Assembly: GCA_023614405.1 (NCBI GenBank)
Contig: CM042685.1
Coordinates: 86,294,684-86,358,683, forward strand
Reading direction: 5' to 3'
Source of the DNA: Avena insularis
Taxonomy: Eukaryota; Streptophyta; Magnoliopsida; Poales; Poaceae
Length of the DNA stretch: 64,000 nt
Shown: positions 11,854 to 22,944 of the stretch, piece after piece
Layout of the letters: each line of letters starts with the position of its first letter
Numbering within the stretch: the first letter of the stretch is position 1
Notes under the pieces: model-generated
Told to the model about the DNA's origin: nothing
Seen by the model: the letters and a program-made list of their open reading frames with translations, nothing else
The model's database searches: none
Translations under genes and position numbers: made by a program

Positions 11854-13038
11854 GGACTATGCTACCTGGCGGATGGTCTATAAATTTACAATTTTGGTGG
11901 ACGTCTGGACAATTGGTGTATTATTTAATCACTAAGCGACAAAATCCACGATACGTATATTTGGTTCCAATGCGTGATGATTTAGCTCCAAAGCCTATTG
12001 CTACACGATTAAATTGAGTGGATTAAATACGAGACTTTAAAATTTTAAAATGTTTTGTAGAACAAACCGTTCATACGATTTAGGATCCGTTTTGACCACT
12101 AGGCTAGTCGCGACGAGATCTTCGAAACTAGATCCCATGTCGATATGTTTCGAAAACTTTTTTTTAACCAAAAGTTATCCACTCATAACATAGAAGTTAT
12201 CAAGGTTGTACTATGTAAGTTATCCACCTGATAACACGTAAGTTATCCACCCTATAAACATGTTGTGTGTTTGTTTTTATATGCATGCGAAAACACAATT
12301 ATGAACTTCTCTGATTTAGGATCTTTTTCACCGCGTCGACAACGACGAAGACTCGGGAGCCTAATACCTAGCCTATCGAGTCCAAATTAAATAAGTCTAT
12401 CTCACATGTAATTAACTAAATATAGGAGATAACCAAGATGTAAAAATACTATGACTCACAAAGAGAAACTAAATTTATCATGAAAATCATACAAAAGTTA
12501 TCCATATAGATAAATAAAAGTTATCCATGATATTACATAATAATTACCCACATGATTAGGGAGTAGTTATCAAGGCTTTACGCTATAGTTATCCAAGAGA
12601 AACTAAAAAAATATCTACCTAAAAAAATGACATACAACTTTCTTGCATAAAGATATAAAATATTCATGTTAATTACGTCACCCCGACCCCTGACAAGACT
12701 AAGTTATATTGTACACACATACGTACGTACCGCACAACCAGTAGTCTAGCGGTTGGTTTCATCACCTGTTGCCGCTATCGTGACGTACAAATGACCAAGT
12801 CTCGAAGGGGGTGTTAGGGTACCGAGACTTTGTCGTCGTTGACCTAGGCTAACACATTGATGTCGATAAAGTCTCGGCACCCTAACACCTTATGTATTTC
12901 TACGATGCCTTAAATATAGTCTTGTTTTATGCAAAAATGTCTTTTCACGGTTTGTTTATAGTGTGGGTAACTTACGTGTTACACCATGGATAACTTATAT
13001 ACAATTGTATGGATAACTCACGTGTTAATGGTGGAAAA
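11854..13038 (+). repeat. Left arm of the foldback element
   Basis: It pairs with 13183-14203 in inverse orientation. It holds extra pieces missing from the right arm, notably about 12674-12752 (starting TACGTCACCCCGACCCC) and part of 12515-12600. GTTATCC-type motifs occur near 12173, 12217, 12240, 12491, 12512 and 12589. Confidence 0.8.
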
Positions 13039-13182
13039 AATTGAATATTTAAAAAGATTTGTAGATCAAATTGTTTATCCGATTTAGTATCGGTTTTCAC
13101 CGTTGGAATAGTCGTGAAGAGATCTTCGAAACTAGATCCTATGTTGGTATGTTTCGACGAATTTTTTTTAAACCTAAAAGTT
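13039..13182 (+). repeat. Central spacer of the foldback: third copy of the outer module
   Basis: The 144-bp centre (AAAGATTTGTAGATCAAA...GAGATCTTCGAAACTAGATCC...) is a diverged direct copy of about 12045-12180 in the left arm (AATGTTTTGTAGAACAAA...GAGATCTTCGAAACTAGATCC...). The element therefore holds this module three times: left arm, centre, and inverted in the right arm. Confidence 0.7.
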
Positions 13183-14203
13183 ATCCACCATTAACACGTG
13201 AGTTATCCATGCAATTGTATATAAGTTATCCATGGTGTAACACGTAAGTTACCCACACTATAAACAAATCGTGAAAAGACATTTTTGCATAAAACAAGAT
13301 TATATTTAGGGCATCGTAGAAATACATAAGGTGTTAGGGTGCCGAGACTTTATCGACATCAATGTGTTAGCCTAGGTCAACGACGACAAAGTCTCGGTAC
13401 CCTAACACCCCCTTCGAGACTTGGTCATTTGTACGCCACTAGAAGGCAAGTGATGAAACCAACATTAACATGAATATTTTATATCTTTATGCAAGAAAGT
13501 TGTATGTCATTTTTTAGGTAGATATTTTTTAGTTTCTCTTGGATAACTATATTATTTATCTATATGGATAACTTTTGTATAATTGTCATGATAAATTTAG
13601 TTTCTCTTTGTGAGTCATAGTATTTTTACACCTTGGTTATCTCCTATATTTAGTTAATTACATGTGAGATAGACTTATTTAATTTGGACTCGATAGGCTA
13701 GGTATTAGGCTGTCAAGTCTTCGTCGTTGTCGACGCGGTGAAAAAGATCCTAAATCAGAGAAGTTCACAATTGTGTTTCCGCATGCATATAAAAACAAAC
13801 ACACAACATGTTTATAGGGTGGATAACTTACGTGTTATTAGGTGGATAACTTACATAGTATAACCTTGATAACTTCTATGTTATGGGTGGGTAACTTTTG
13901 GTTAAAAAAAAAATTCAAAACATATCGACATGGGATCTAGTTTTGAAGATCTCGTCGCGACTAGCCTTCAAAACAGATCCTAAATCGTATGAACGGTTTG
14001 TTCTACAAAACATTTTAAATTTTTAAAGTCTCGTATTTAATCCAGTCAATTTAATCGTGTAGCAATAGGCTTTGGAGCTAAATCATCACGCATTGGAACC
14101 AAATATACGTATCGTGGATTTTGTCGCTTAGTGATTAAATAGTACACCAATTGTCTCCGCCAAAATTGTAAATTTATAGACCATCCGCCAGGTAGCAAAG
14201 TCC
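13183..14203 (-). repeat. Right arm of the foldback element
   Basis: Inverse complement of the left arm with small indels; by eye about nine bases in ten match where aligned. The arm end GGTAGCAAAGTCC (14191-14203) pairs with the element's left terminus. Confidence 0.8.
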
Positions 14204-14393
14204 CAAATTTTTGCATTAAATGCTGATGATGTCAGCAGTTTTGGTTTATATTGCATGCATGCATGATGATAGAAGATTAGGAAAAAGATAGCTCACGGGG
14301 CGCGGGTGTAGGCATGCATGAATGCGATCGGAAAATGCCCGCCAGGTTTGGATGTTTTCAGACCGGTCTATACATAGGATTTCCGGATTTCCG

Positions 14394-15726
14394 TAAAACT
14401 AAATTCTAGTCAAACCCTACACCTATATCCCTATCCTATTCCCAACCCCTGGAGACACAGCCCGCCGCAGCCACCTCGCGCACGCAACACCCGACCCAGC
14501 CCTATCTACACCTACCTCGACCCACACCCTATCACACACCAAAGACCGAACCCACCCCGCTCACATCGCTACCCCACCTTCCCCTGGAATGTACACGAAC
14601 CCGTCCCCGCACGCTACACGATGCACGTGACCCACCAACCCTCGTTGCACTCACACTGTCACGCATGGGAACCCCGCCTTCCCATGATCGAACCCCATCC
14701 CCCATCGCCCAACCTTTCGCTCGTGTGACACCGGCCCCACACCCTTTTCGTGATCCCCGCGTCGCCTTTCCCCCACCCTCGCTCGATCGGGCCGCATGGC
14801 CCATCCTCCCCGGCGTGTAGCTATCGCTGCGGCCGCCAGCAGCTGCCGTGAGCTTCTCCTCCCTGACACCCACCTCTCCCCAGTCGCGCCGCGCCCTAAA
14901 AGTTCGTGCGCTGGCCGCCACCGCAGCGCAGCCGTTGCTCCCATCAACCTTCACCGCCAGCATCCGGTGGCCATCGTTCCTACCGGCCTTCTCCTTGGAT
15001 CTCCTATCGGCCTTGGAGCGCCTGCCCCAACCTCAGTGCCTCCCCTCTACCTCCTGCAAATGGTCGCCGCCCTCTGGTCGAGCTCCTCCCGACCTCGTCC
15101 CGGCTTTTGCCCACCCCATGCTCATCGTGGCCATGACCTCTGATGCTGCCAGCTCCCCTCGTGGCCATCGACGATGCTGCCGCCTGTACCCCATGACTTC
15201 CCTGAGCCCGTCGGCCTTCCCTCCCTGGCCACAGCATGTTCCTCCTGTCACATCTCCGACCGTCTCTGTCATGCTCCTACTTGTTTGCGTGCACACCTAT
15301 AGGTCTCCTCCCCACGGCCCTGTCTGCAGCGGCGGCTCCACCTCAGGCCACCAGCGCCCTTATCCTAGCCAAGCTGCATCTCTTCCTGCGGTCGCAAGCC
15401 TCTGTTGAAGTACATTTAAAGTGGTCATGTTCTTGTCCCGATGTCTATGGTTCAGAGATTCATGACGATGTTGATGTGATAAGCTTAACCCCAAGGCCTT
15501 TGGCTTGGTACCAAAGACAGTATCGAGCCGAAGGTGCCGAAGAATCATCGACAAGAACTCCATCACGGATCTCCAAGAACTACTTCATGGTCTCAGAAGA
15601 TCGATCCATCAGAACACCAAGACCTTCGAACTCAAACCCAAAGAGCACCCTGATGGGATAGATCGGAGCACCTTCATGGAACCAGATAACCCCCGGACAC
15701 GGACGAGAAGATCATTGGCATGGAAC
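14394..15726 (+). mobile_element. 3' LTR of the deleted gypsy element, second segment (truncated by the next insertion)
   Basis: It resumes with the second TAAAACTA and follows the LTR at about 7033-8318, including the GC-rich block (about 14450-15400). It stops at 15726, where an Athila-type LTR begins. The remaining 2.4 kb of this LTR is not in the window. Open frames here are on both strands and match the LTR's GC-rich block, so none is called as a gene. Confidence 0.8.
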
Positions 15727-17203
15727 TGATACGTCCAATTTGCATCACCATTCTGTATCATAATTTGCCTCTATTAATTGATATATATCATATTAAGAGA
15801 TGTTACTTATGTCTTTTCATCTATTTTTGCATGTTGGATGATTCTTGGAGGATGAACTACCGGAGTCAGGATTCTGATGGAAAAAGCGGTGTTTTGATGC
15901 AATTTCGTGAAGATCAGAAAAATACCAGAAAAACTACGGAAAATCCTATTTTTCCAGAAGACGAAGGATGCTATAAGGGGAGGTGGAGTTGGGCCACAGG
16001 GGCCCACACCCCCTAGGCGCGTGCCACCCTAGGCCGCTCCTACAGGGGGTGTGGCCACCCTGGCCCACCTCTGGCTCCGCCCTCTCGCCTATATCTTCTC
16101 CTCGAAACCCTAATACACAGGGAGCGACCACAGAAAGATTCTGCCGCCTCTGCATGGCAGAAAACACCGAGAGAGAAAGAGCTCTCCGGCAGACAGATTT
16201 CTGTCGAGGAAATTCCTTCCCGGGCTATCAAGCTAGACTTCATTGGGATCATCATCATCATCCACACCATCATCTCCACCAGCACCATCATCACCACTCC
16301 ATCCCGCTGTAACAATTGTGTTGAATCTTACATAGTTCTTAGGAGAACTTTTCCGGTGTTGATTACTATTGTAGTTGATGCTTGTGCGTGGAACCATTGA
16401 ATTATTGTTTATGTTCATATTGTTATGCATTATCATATCATCTCTGATCTTGATCCATATGATGTCTCGTGAGTAGTTCTTCTAGTTATTGAGGACATGG
16501 GAGAAGTCATGTTGTTAGTGGTTGAATTGTGTTGAGGTATTATTCAATGGTTTAATATTTATGTTGTGGTGCTATTCTTCTAGTGGTGTCATGTGAACGT
16601 CGACTACATGATACTTCACCATTTATGGGCCTAGGAGAGTGCATTGTGTATTTGGCTACTAATTGTGGGGTTTCCGGAGTGACAGAAACCTGAACCCCCG
16701 TTAGGAAACCATTACACAAGGGAGTGTAGGTTCTTAGAGTTTAAGGCTGTGGTTAGGTTTATATCTTAATTGCTTTGTTGTAGTTGTGGATGCTTGCAAG
16801 GGGTTTAATCACAAGTATGTATTAGTCCAAGTAAGGTCGGTACATTAGCACAGGTTCACCCATACAACACTTATAAAACCAAAGAAGATTAATCAGCTAT
16901 ATGAAACGAAAGCACTTTACAGTATTCCCATGCGTCCTTGAGAACGTTTGGTACTCATTAGTATTTCCACCGGCTTGTCCTTTACTAAGAAATGATTGGG
17001 CCACTTGCTGCAATTGTTTGCTGTTTTAGTTACTTGCACTTTTTTCCTTGCTTTATCAGAAAACCCCTAAAAATCCGTTTGCTAAGTATTTACAGATATT
17101 TCTGGCTCAATACCACTAGTCAACACCTTCTGCTCCTCGTTGGGATCGACACTCCTATTTATCAAAAGTACTACGATACACCCCCTATACTTGTGGGTCA
17201 TCA
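15727..17203 (+). mobile_element. Athila-like element A: 5' LTR (1,477 bp)
   Basis: It starts TGATACGTCCAATTTGCATC and ends GGGTCATCA, followed by AGACTATTTTC and a TGGCGCCGTTG primer site. That layout is characteristic of grass Athila-type elements. GGAAC at 15722-15726 would be the left target duplication; the right copy is not in view. The R/U5 part contains a CAT/CAC-rich stretch (about 16247-16303). Spurious open frames occur around 15800-16400. Confidence 0.85.
16247..16303 (+). repeat. CAT/CAC-rich low-complexity stretch in the LTR
   Basis: An irregular trinucleotide tract of CAT and CAC units with CTC and CAG interruptions, giving His-rich open frames on one strand and Met/Val-rich ones on the other. 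Confidence 0.8.
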
Positions 17204-17214
17204 AGACTATTTTC

Positions 17215-17232
17215 TGGCGCCGTTGTCGGGAG
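17215..17232 (+). other. Primer binding site of element A
   Basis: TGGCGCCGTTGTCGGGAG lies 11 bases after the LTR end, as in Athila-type elements (often attributed to Asp tRNA). Confidence 0.85.
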
Positions 17233-17319
17233 TGAAGCGCTATTGAAGAGTCGATCTAGTAAAGGAAACTTCTACTATGAGTATTATTTTTTATTTATGT
17301 TTGTTACCTTGTTTCCAAT

Positions 17320-17755
17320 ATGGATAACCCACTTGGTTTTCTGTTTCAGAAAACTACTACCACTGTTAGGGTAGTAGAAGAATCACCACCTGTTGAGATA
17401 GATCCTTTTAAGATACCTACAAGTATTTTTGATTGTGTTATAGATAATTATTATTTAGGGGATGGGCTGTCCACCTTGGTGACCACTTGCTTTTTATCCA
17501 TGAATTATGCGGGTTGTTTAAGTGTGCAGGTATCACAACTGAACAGGTGAAGAAGAAGTTACTCTCTATATCATTGAAAGGAATAGCTGAAGAATGGTAT
17601 AAGCTGCTAAAGAATGGACAATCCATGGAATAGGAGGAAATAGTACCTCTCTTTTATTCTAAATTCTATCCTCCCAGTGAGATTCATAAGGATAGGAATC
17701 TAATATATAACTTTTGGCCTCGTGATGGAGAGAGTACAGCTCAAGCTTGGGGGAT
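17320..17755 (+). pseudogene. gag fragment of Athila-like element A, broken and truncated
   Basis: Translation from the ATG at 17320 gives MDNPLGFLFQKTTTTVRVVE and continues to about 17462, where a frameshift is needed. From 17466 in another frame comes the conserved gag core (HLGDHLLFIHELCGLFKCAG, then EEWYKLLKNG, LFYSKFYPPSEIHKDRN, DGESTAQAWG). An in-frame TAG at 17631-17633 stands where related gags have Trp, the product of one G-to-A change. The coding run ends at about 17752, in the T run of a reverse-strand LINE. The protein would form the capsid-like particle in the cytoplasm; this copy cannot make it. Roughly 145 codons of a usually much longer gag remain. Confidence 0.8.
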
Positions 17756-20700
17756 ATTTTTTTGAAATTTTCTACTGCAGGGGAGTCCCCCACAGCCCTT
17801 TATTTATTAAAGAACAGTCAAAGTTTATTTACAAACATATGTACAGGAGAAGATAAACTAAAACTATCAAAGCTAGGATATACTGTCAAGCCATAATGAC
17901 AGTAAATCCTTATGTCTATCCTTTAACCTATGAAGAAGCAATGTAATATCATAAACAAAACCAGCCTTCCATCCTTTGAAGGTTGGTTTTAAATTCTTGA
18001 AAACCCAGTCATTCCTTTGCTTCCAGATATTCCAACACGCAATAATTGCAACCTCTAAGAAACAGGGCCCCTAGAAAGATTTAAACGTTTGACAAAAACT
18101 TTCCCTCTGGGATGCATCTATCCATTGTATGTGAATATAATTCCACACTCTAGTGCTAAATTGCACTGAAAGAATAGATGCTTCCAATCCTCAATGACTC
18201 CAGTAGGACATAACACACAACCATGGTTTTCAGTAACCTTCCAGTTCCTTCCAGTTCCAGTTCATGAAACAATAACCAAGCAAAGAACCTATGCTTGGAC
18301 TTATACTTTTTGAAATTAGATCAGTGGGCATCAATGAAAAACAGTTCTTATAAAACAACTGAGACATATAGACCTCTTTACTTAAAGTACAGATCCACTT
18401 GTCCTCCACCTGAGTAAAACCCATTGAGGCAATAATTTCCTGGAGTTTTGTGTATTCCTAAAATGCCTCAATTAACAGAGGCAGATGGAAGGCATCATGC
18501 AAATTTCTCAATGTACCCACATCTCTGACAGAAGCCATCTTGTCTCTAGCAAAAGAGTATAACCTTGGAAATTTATTGGCAAGTAATTCTTCATGCCAAA
18601 GATCATTCCAGAATAGGATGCTAAATCTAGCACCCACAATGCATTTGGAGATGGACCTCCATTCATCCACTAGTTTTAATATTCCTCTCCACCAGAAGGA
18701 ACCACAAAGAGTAACAACATGAGGGACAAATTCATGATAATAAGAATCCCTTACTAATATTACCCATGGAAAGTCAACATTATTATAAAATTTATCCATA
18801 TGCTTAATCAATAAGGCTTTATTCTGAATCCTTAAATCAATGACTCCAAGTCCTCCTTTGTCCTTGGGTTTACAGATCATGGGCCATGCAGCCAGAGAAT
18901 TTACCTTCTCCTGATTTTTATTTTTCCTCCAAAGGCATCTCCTTCTTGCCTTATCCATAATGTCAATGACCCCTTGAGGAATTTGTAATGACCACATAAT
19001 GTATATGGGAAAGGAAGAAAGAACAGAGTTTACCAGAATAAGACTGTCCCCATATCAAAGACATGAAATTGTTGCATTTAACCTTCTTTCAACCCTATCA
19101 ATTAAAGGGGATAAATCCTTAATTGTGGGTTTAGTTGTGTTTAGGGTAGTCCTAGGTAAGTGAACGACATTGCAGCAAGGTGGCACTCAAAAATAGTAGC
19201 CAAATGTGTCGCTTCTTCATCAGATAGGTTAATTGGAATCATTGAGGACTTGTGGAAATTAACCTTTAATCCAGTAAACTCAGCATATTGTATCAACAAA
19301 TCCTTGAAGACTTTCAACTGATTTTCTTCTGCTGGCAAAATGATTAGGGTAACATCTGCATATTGTACAATTGGATAGTCCCCTTCCTTTGGAATCGATA
19401 GTTGCAGAGTTCCATCAATGAAAGCCTTATTTACCATGCTCTGTAACAAATCACCTCCCAAGACATATAGTAGAGGTGAAAGAGGGTCTCCTTGCCTAAC
19501 ACCCCTTTTGCAAGCAAAACTCTGTCCTGACACTCCATTTAAAAGTACAGAGGAAGTACCACTTTCAAGGATATTCTTGACTAAGGCAATGAAATTTTTG
19601 GGAAAACCTTTATAATGCAAGATTTCAAGAATAGCATGATGTTCAATTGTGTCAAAAGCCTTTTCAAAATCAATCTTGAATACTACAATTTCCTTCTTGA
19701 CTTCTGACATTGATAAAGATATTCAAAACACCACCTAGACAATCCTGTATAGATCTGTCTTTAATGAAACCATACAGATTTGCATGCATACACCTTTTGA
19801 TCTCATCTTGCAATCTATTAGTGATGAATTTTATACAAGTATTTGTCAATGAGATAGGTCTGAAGTCATTGACAGTCTAAGGGGCAAGTTTTTTTGGCAC
19901 CAATGTAATATATGAGCCATTTATACTTTCGAGGGAAATTCTCTCATCATGAAAGTCAGTACACAACTGAATGAAATCCTCCTTGACAATGTGCCAACAT
20001 TTTTTCACAAAGAAACGATTAAAACCATCAGGTCTAGGAGCCTTATCAGACTTAAAAAATTTAACCACCCCCTCAATTTCCTTCAAAGTAATATTCTCAG
20101 ACAGACTGTTTAAATCCTGTACTTGACTGAGAATTATGGACATGTTGATTTGATTTCTAGTTGGGCAAGAAATTCCCATCCTACTCTTATAACATCTCCA
20201 AAAGGCACATGCTTTCTGAGAATGGTTAGATAATTCAGTGCTAGTTTCATGTTGGATGCTTGTAATTATATTGTGCCTATACCTCTGTTGCTCTAGCATG
20301 GAAGTATTTTGTGTTCTCACCATTTAATTTTACCCATCTGATAGTACACCTTTGCTTCCAATAATCAGATTGTAATTTTCAACAGCTTTTCTACATGGCA
20401 CTTTACAATATTCCTGCAGTTAAATTCAAGTATGAACAAAGGCCTTGCATCCTCCAACTGATCCAGCATAAGAATAACATAATTGCACTTAGCAATCAGT
20501 AATTTTAGATGGGACAGATTTTCCCCCAACTTCTTTAGTTCATAACAAAGCATTTTGAATTTTGCAACAAGAGAACGAGTAGAAGAATTCCTATTCACAG
20601 GCTGTTTCCAATTTTTTTCAACCAACTCCATAAATCCTGGTTACTCAACCCAGAAATTTTCAAACCGAAAAATCCTTTATTTAGAGATTTTGGTAGCTAC

Positions 20701-21341
20701 TTGTAAAACACATGGAACATGATCAAAAGTAGATTTTGTAGTGGAAATACCAGTGTGTTTGGAAAATCAATGGTCCATTGTCAGGAAGTAAAAAACCAAT
20801 CAATTTGTTCCAGAAGTGGTTGTGCTTGCATATTTGACCAAGTGAAGGATCTACCTTTTAAAGGTAATTCCATTGAACCCAAATGACTAATTATGTCATT
20901 AAACAGGAAAATACCATTCATAGCAGCACCTGGCTTGTTTCTATTTTCCACTGATATGATAAAATTGATGTGTCCCAGTAGTAACCAATGTTCATGCATG
21001 GGTATGTTTAAGTTATATAGCCAAGTAACAAAGTTGTCCCTTTCAATTCCCCTACAAGGTCCATATACAGTTACTAAATCCCACTTTTGTCCATGATGAA
21101 TAGATGAGAAAGCCACATGAATAGCATATCTATGTATTTCAATGACTTGCCTATCAAACACAGCACTATTCCAAAGCACAATAATTCCACCAGAGGCCCC
21201 AATTGCAGGGGAATAAGCAAATCTATCAAACCTTTTAGGACAAAAACTCCTAATAAAGGAGTGATGAAAAGAGTCACATTTAGTTTCCTGGAGGCAAACT
21301 ACAGAGGCCCTGCAACATCTATCTAGCAATCATTGGTAGGC
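17755..21341 (-). mobile_element. LINE (non-LTR retrotransposon), reverse strand, 5'-truncated
   Basis: Seen on the reverse strand: endonuclease, reverse transcriptase and a C-terminal zinc-knuckle region, in the order of LINE ORF2. The 3' end is marked by the T run at 17757-17763 (a short poly-A tail on the reverse strand). The 5' end lies near 21341, just upstream of the endonuclease, and no ORF1 is present, so the copy is 5'-truncated. I find no target duplication: the sequence right of 21341 does not continue the Athila gag seen left of 17755. The locus is therefore probably a secondary junction. Confidence 0.85.
17960..21338 (-). pseudogene. LINE ORF2 (endonuclease, reverse transcriptase, zinc-binding), broken
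   Basis: Reverse-strand translations in order: 20781-21338 endonuclease (VVCLQETKCD, then GASGGIIVLWN, WLLLGHINFI); 20365-20631 linker; 19877-20323 start of RT (SDKAPRPDGFNRFFVKKCW); 19141-19710 RT core (VFKIDFEKAFDTIEHHAI, GVRQGDPLSPLLYVLGGDLL, QYADVTLII); 18458-18997 post-RT region (GGLGVIDLRIQNKALLIKH, FWNDLWHEE); about 18150-18230 a zf-RVT motif (CVLCPTGVIEDWKHLFFQC). The catalytic YADD motif reads YADV here, a loss of the second Asp. Frames change several times and stops intervene, so the copy is dead. The full protein would nick target DNA and copy the RNA in place. Confidence 0.85.
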
Positions 21342-22284
21342 TAATAACTAGAATGAACATCATACACATCACGCATCATCTATCTAGCTAAAGACTTCAA
21401 GGAGCAGCGGTTACATTTCATGAGCTGTTGGAGGTTACATGCCTCAGTCATGATCATCTGTATTTAGTACAAAAATTCACGAAAGTCAGAGAGCATCAAC
21501 GAAAATCATATGCCAACAAAAAATATCATTGATTTTGTACAATTAATAGAGTACAGAGCTATGTGCAACATCAATATGTCTCAACATGTAACTATTGGTT
21601 GCAGGAAACATAGCAAATCAAACAAGAGGCTAGATAGAGAGTTTATAGATATATTATAAACTGTTAGAATTTTAATCGGTGCCATTTATATGGATGCACA
21701 CTTCGGCTATAAACTATCTGACTTATTAATATAATTTATACTACTTGTTGTAAGAGAGCAAATCAATCAAGAAACAAATCACAAGATCAAACATGAAACA
21801 AAGCAAATCAAACAGGAGACTAGCTGGAGGTTATACTGCTCGCTGTCCACAAGACATGTAAGTAAAACTGCTACTTCAAACAAATATTGACATCGAAATC
21901 CCTGTGTTCTGGTCCAACATGTCAGGATCTGTACCAACATGATATCCTTGCACCAGATATCAACAATGAGCTAACACTTTGGTACGCTTCATGAGACCCT
22001 TCTTCCTCTTCCATGTTTCTCATCTATTTTCTGGAAAATTCAGGAACATCAGAGAGGATCAAGTAATATTATATGCCAGCAAAAAATATCTAGTAGTATA
22101 CTATATATAGTACAGGTATGCAGCAGCAGCAACAAAGGCAAGAAATTCTATGCTAGCAAAATTTTGTCCCTCCAAGTTAGCTATACAATAAATAGACGCA
22201 GACTTGTGGCGCCGAGCAGCGCGCGGGGATATAATCTTGACAGTACTAAATAAGTGGAAAGGGAGGATACGCCTATATACAGTA
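21342..22284. other. Unassigned sequence left of the MITE, with a gene-like fragment
   Basis: No long open frame. A diverged direct repeat of about 60 bases is present (21470-21530 and 22036-22100, both with ATATGCCARCAAAAAATATC). On the reverse strand a short MADS-like peptide can be read (21968-22026). The part left of the MITE and the part right of it (29043-31220) were one piece before the MITE/copia insertions, so this is probably interior of the CACTA-like element ending at 31220. Confidence 0.4.
21968..22026 (-). pseudogene. Possible MADS-box (type I) gene fragment
   Basis: Reverse-strand translation gives ETWKRKKGLMKRTKVLAHC, framed by stops on both sides. It resembles the KRKKGLMKK...ELxTLC helix of plant type I (M-gamma) MADS domains. 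Only about 19 residues are visible and neighbouring frames are closed, so this could be chance. If real, it is a captured exon scrap inside the CACTA-like element, without function. Confidence 0.3.
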
Positions 22285-22365
22285 CTCCCTCCGATCCATA
22301 TTACTTGTCGTTGAAATGGATGTATCTAGCACGAAAATATGTCTAGATACATCTAATTTAATAAC
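22285..22365 (+). mobile_element. Stowaway-type MITE, left part
   Basis: It starts CTCCCTCCGATCCATATTAC after a TA at 22283-22284. The matching inverted end is at 29019-29040, followed by TA. It is split by a copia element with its own 5-bp duplication (ATAAC). The reunited MITE would be about 103 bp, typical for Tc1/Mariner-derived Stowaway elements. Confidence 0.85.
22361..22365. repeat. Target-site duplication ATAAC of the copia element (left copy)
   Basis: ATAAC at 22361-22365 recurs at 29014-29018, directly after the other LTR. Confidence 0.85.
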
Positions 22366-22563
22366 TGTTAAAAGTAGGAACAAGAGACAAAGTGAAAATG
22401 ACAGTTACTATTCATTGATGAAGATGTACATATTTATAGGGGTGAACCGACGCCTACTATGGCGGTTTATGGAGGCGACGCTCAGAACAAGCCACGCCGG
22501 GTTCTCCATGTGCGGATTACAAGCAGGGATTTTCCCATTTAATGAAAATATTAAATCCTAACA
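22366..22563 (-). repeat. 3' LTR of the copia element
   Basis: TGTTAAAAG...CCTAACA, 198 bp. It is followed on the inner side by CTCCCCCTA (22564-22572), the inverse of the polypurine tract. Confidence 0.9.
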
Positions 22564-22572
22564 CTCCCCCTA

Positions 22573-22944
22573 ATCTATGCTTGTCCTTGTGAATCTTCAT
22601 CGTTTTGGAATAGTCTCCCCCAAAAACCCTGTGGGAAAAATATGAGGAGTATGGTAGGATATGCTGTTAAAACTCCTTCAAAAACCCTGTGGGAAAATAA
22701 GGAGAAAATGACACAGCATATAATGATTATCGCCTCTATTAACTCAATATGAAATAAATCCATAGAATCTAGAGGTCAATAAATATGTCGTTTATACCAT
22801 CTTAAAAACCCCGATGGGGAAAACGGATAGTATGACATATGATCTTATGTTGATATTACCTCATTAAAAACCTTAAGGAGAACCTGTAAAGTAAACTCAT
22901 TTAAGGGAAAAAGAGTGTAATATGATGCTTTGAACAGGAATAGT
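22573..22944 (-). other. 3' untranslated region of the copia element
   Basis: No coding frame. A motif like AAAAACCCTGTGGGAAAA recurs at about 22621, 22678, 22804 and, decayed, 22865, spaced 57 to 126 bases apart. Its role is unknown. Confidence 0.6.

Larger units (their letters stand above)
11854..14393. mobile_element. Foldback (long inverted repeat) DNA transposon, 2,540 bp, 8-bp target duplication
   Basis: The insert is dominated by two arms in inverted orientation, about 11854-13038 and 13183-14203. The outer ends read GGACTATGCTACCTGGCGG on the left and, inverted, GGGACTTTGCTACCTGGCGG on the right. The arms carry many GTTATCCA(C/T) motifs. There is no coding frame, so it is non-autonomous. 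An 8-bp duplication (9 bp with one mismatch) fits Mutator-like or hAT families; long inverted arms favour Mutator-like or foldback. About 190 bp (14204-14393) beyond the right arm has no partner on the left, so the element is asymmetric. Family not recognised. Confidence 0.75.

Noticed and set aside
12170..13900. TTATCCAC motifs that resemble bacterial DnaA boxes, suggesting a replication origin
   Set aside because: They lie in the inverted arms of a transposon in plant DNA, with no origin gene or other origin feature nearby. Transposase-type subterminal repeats explain them better.
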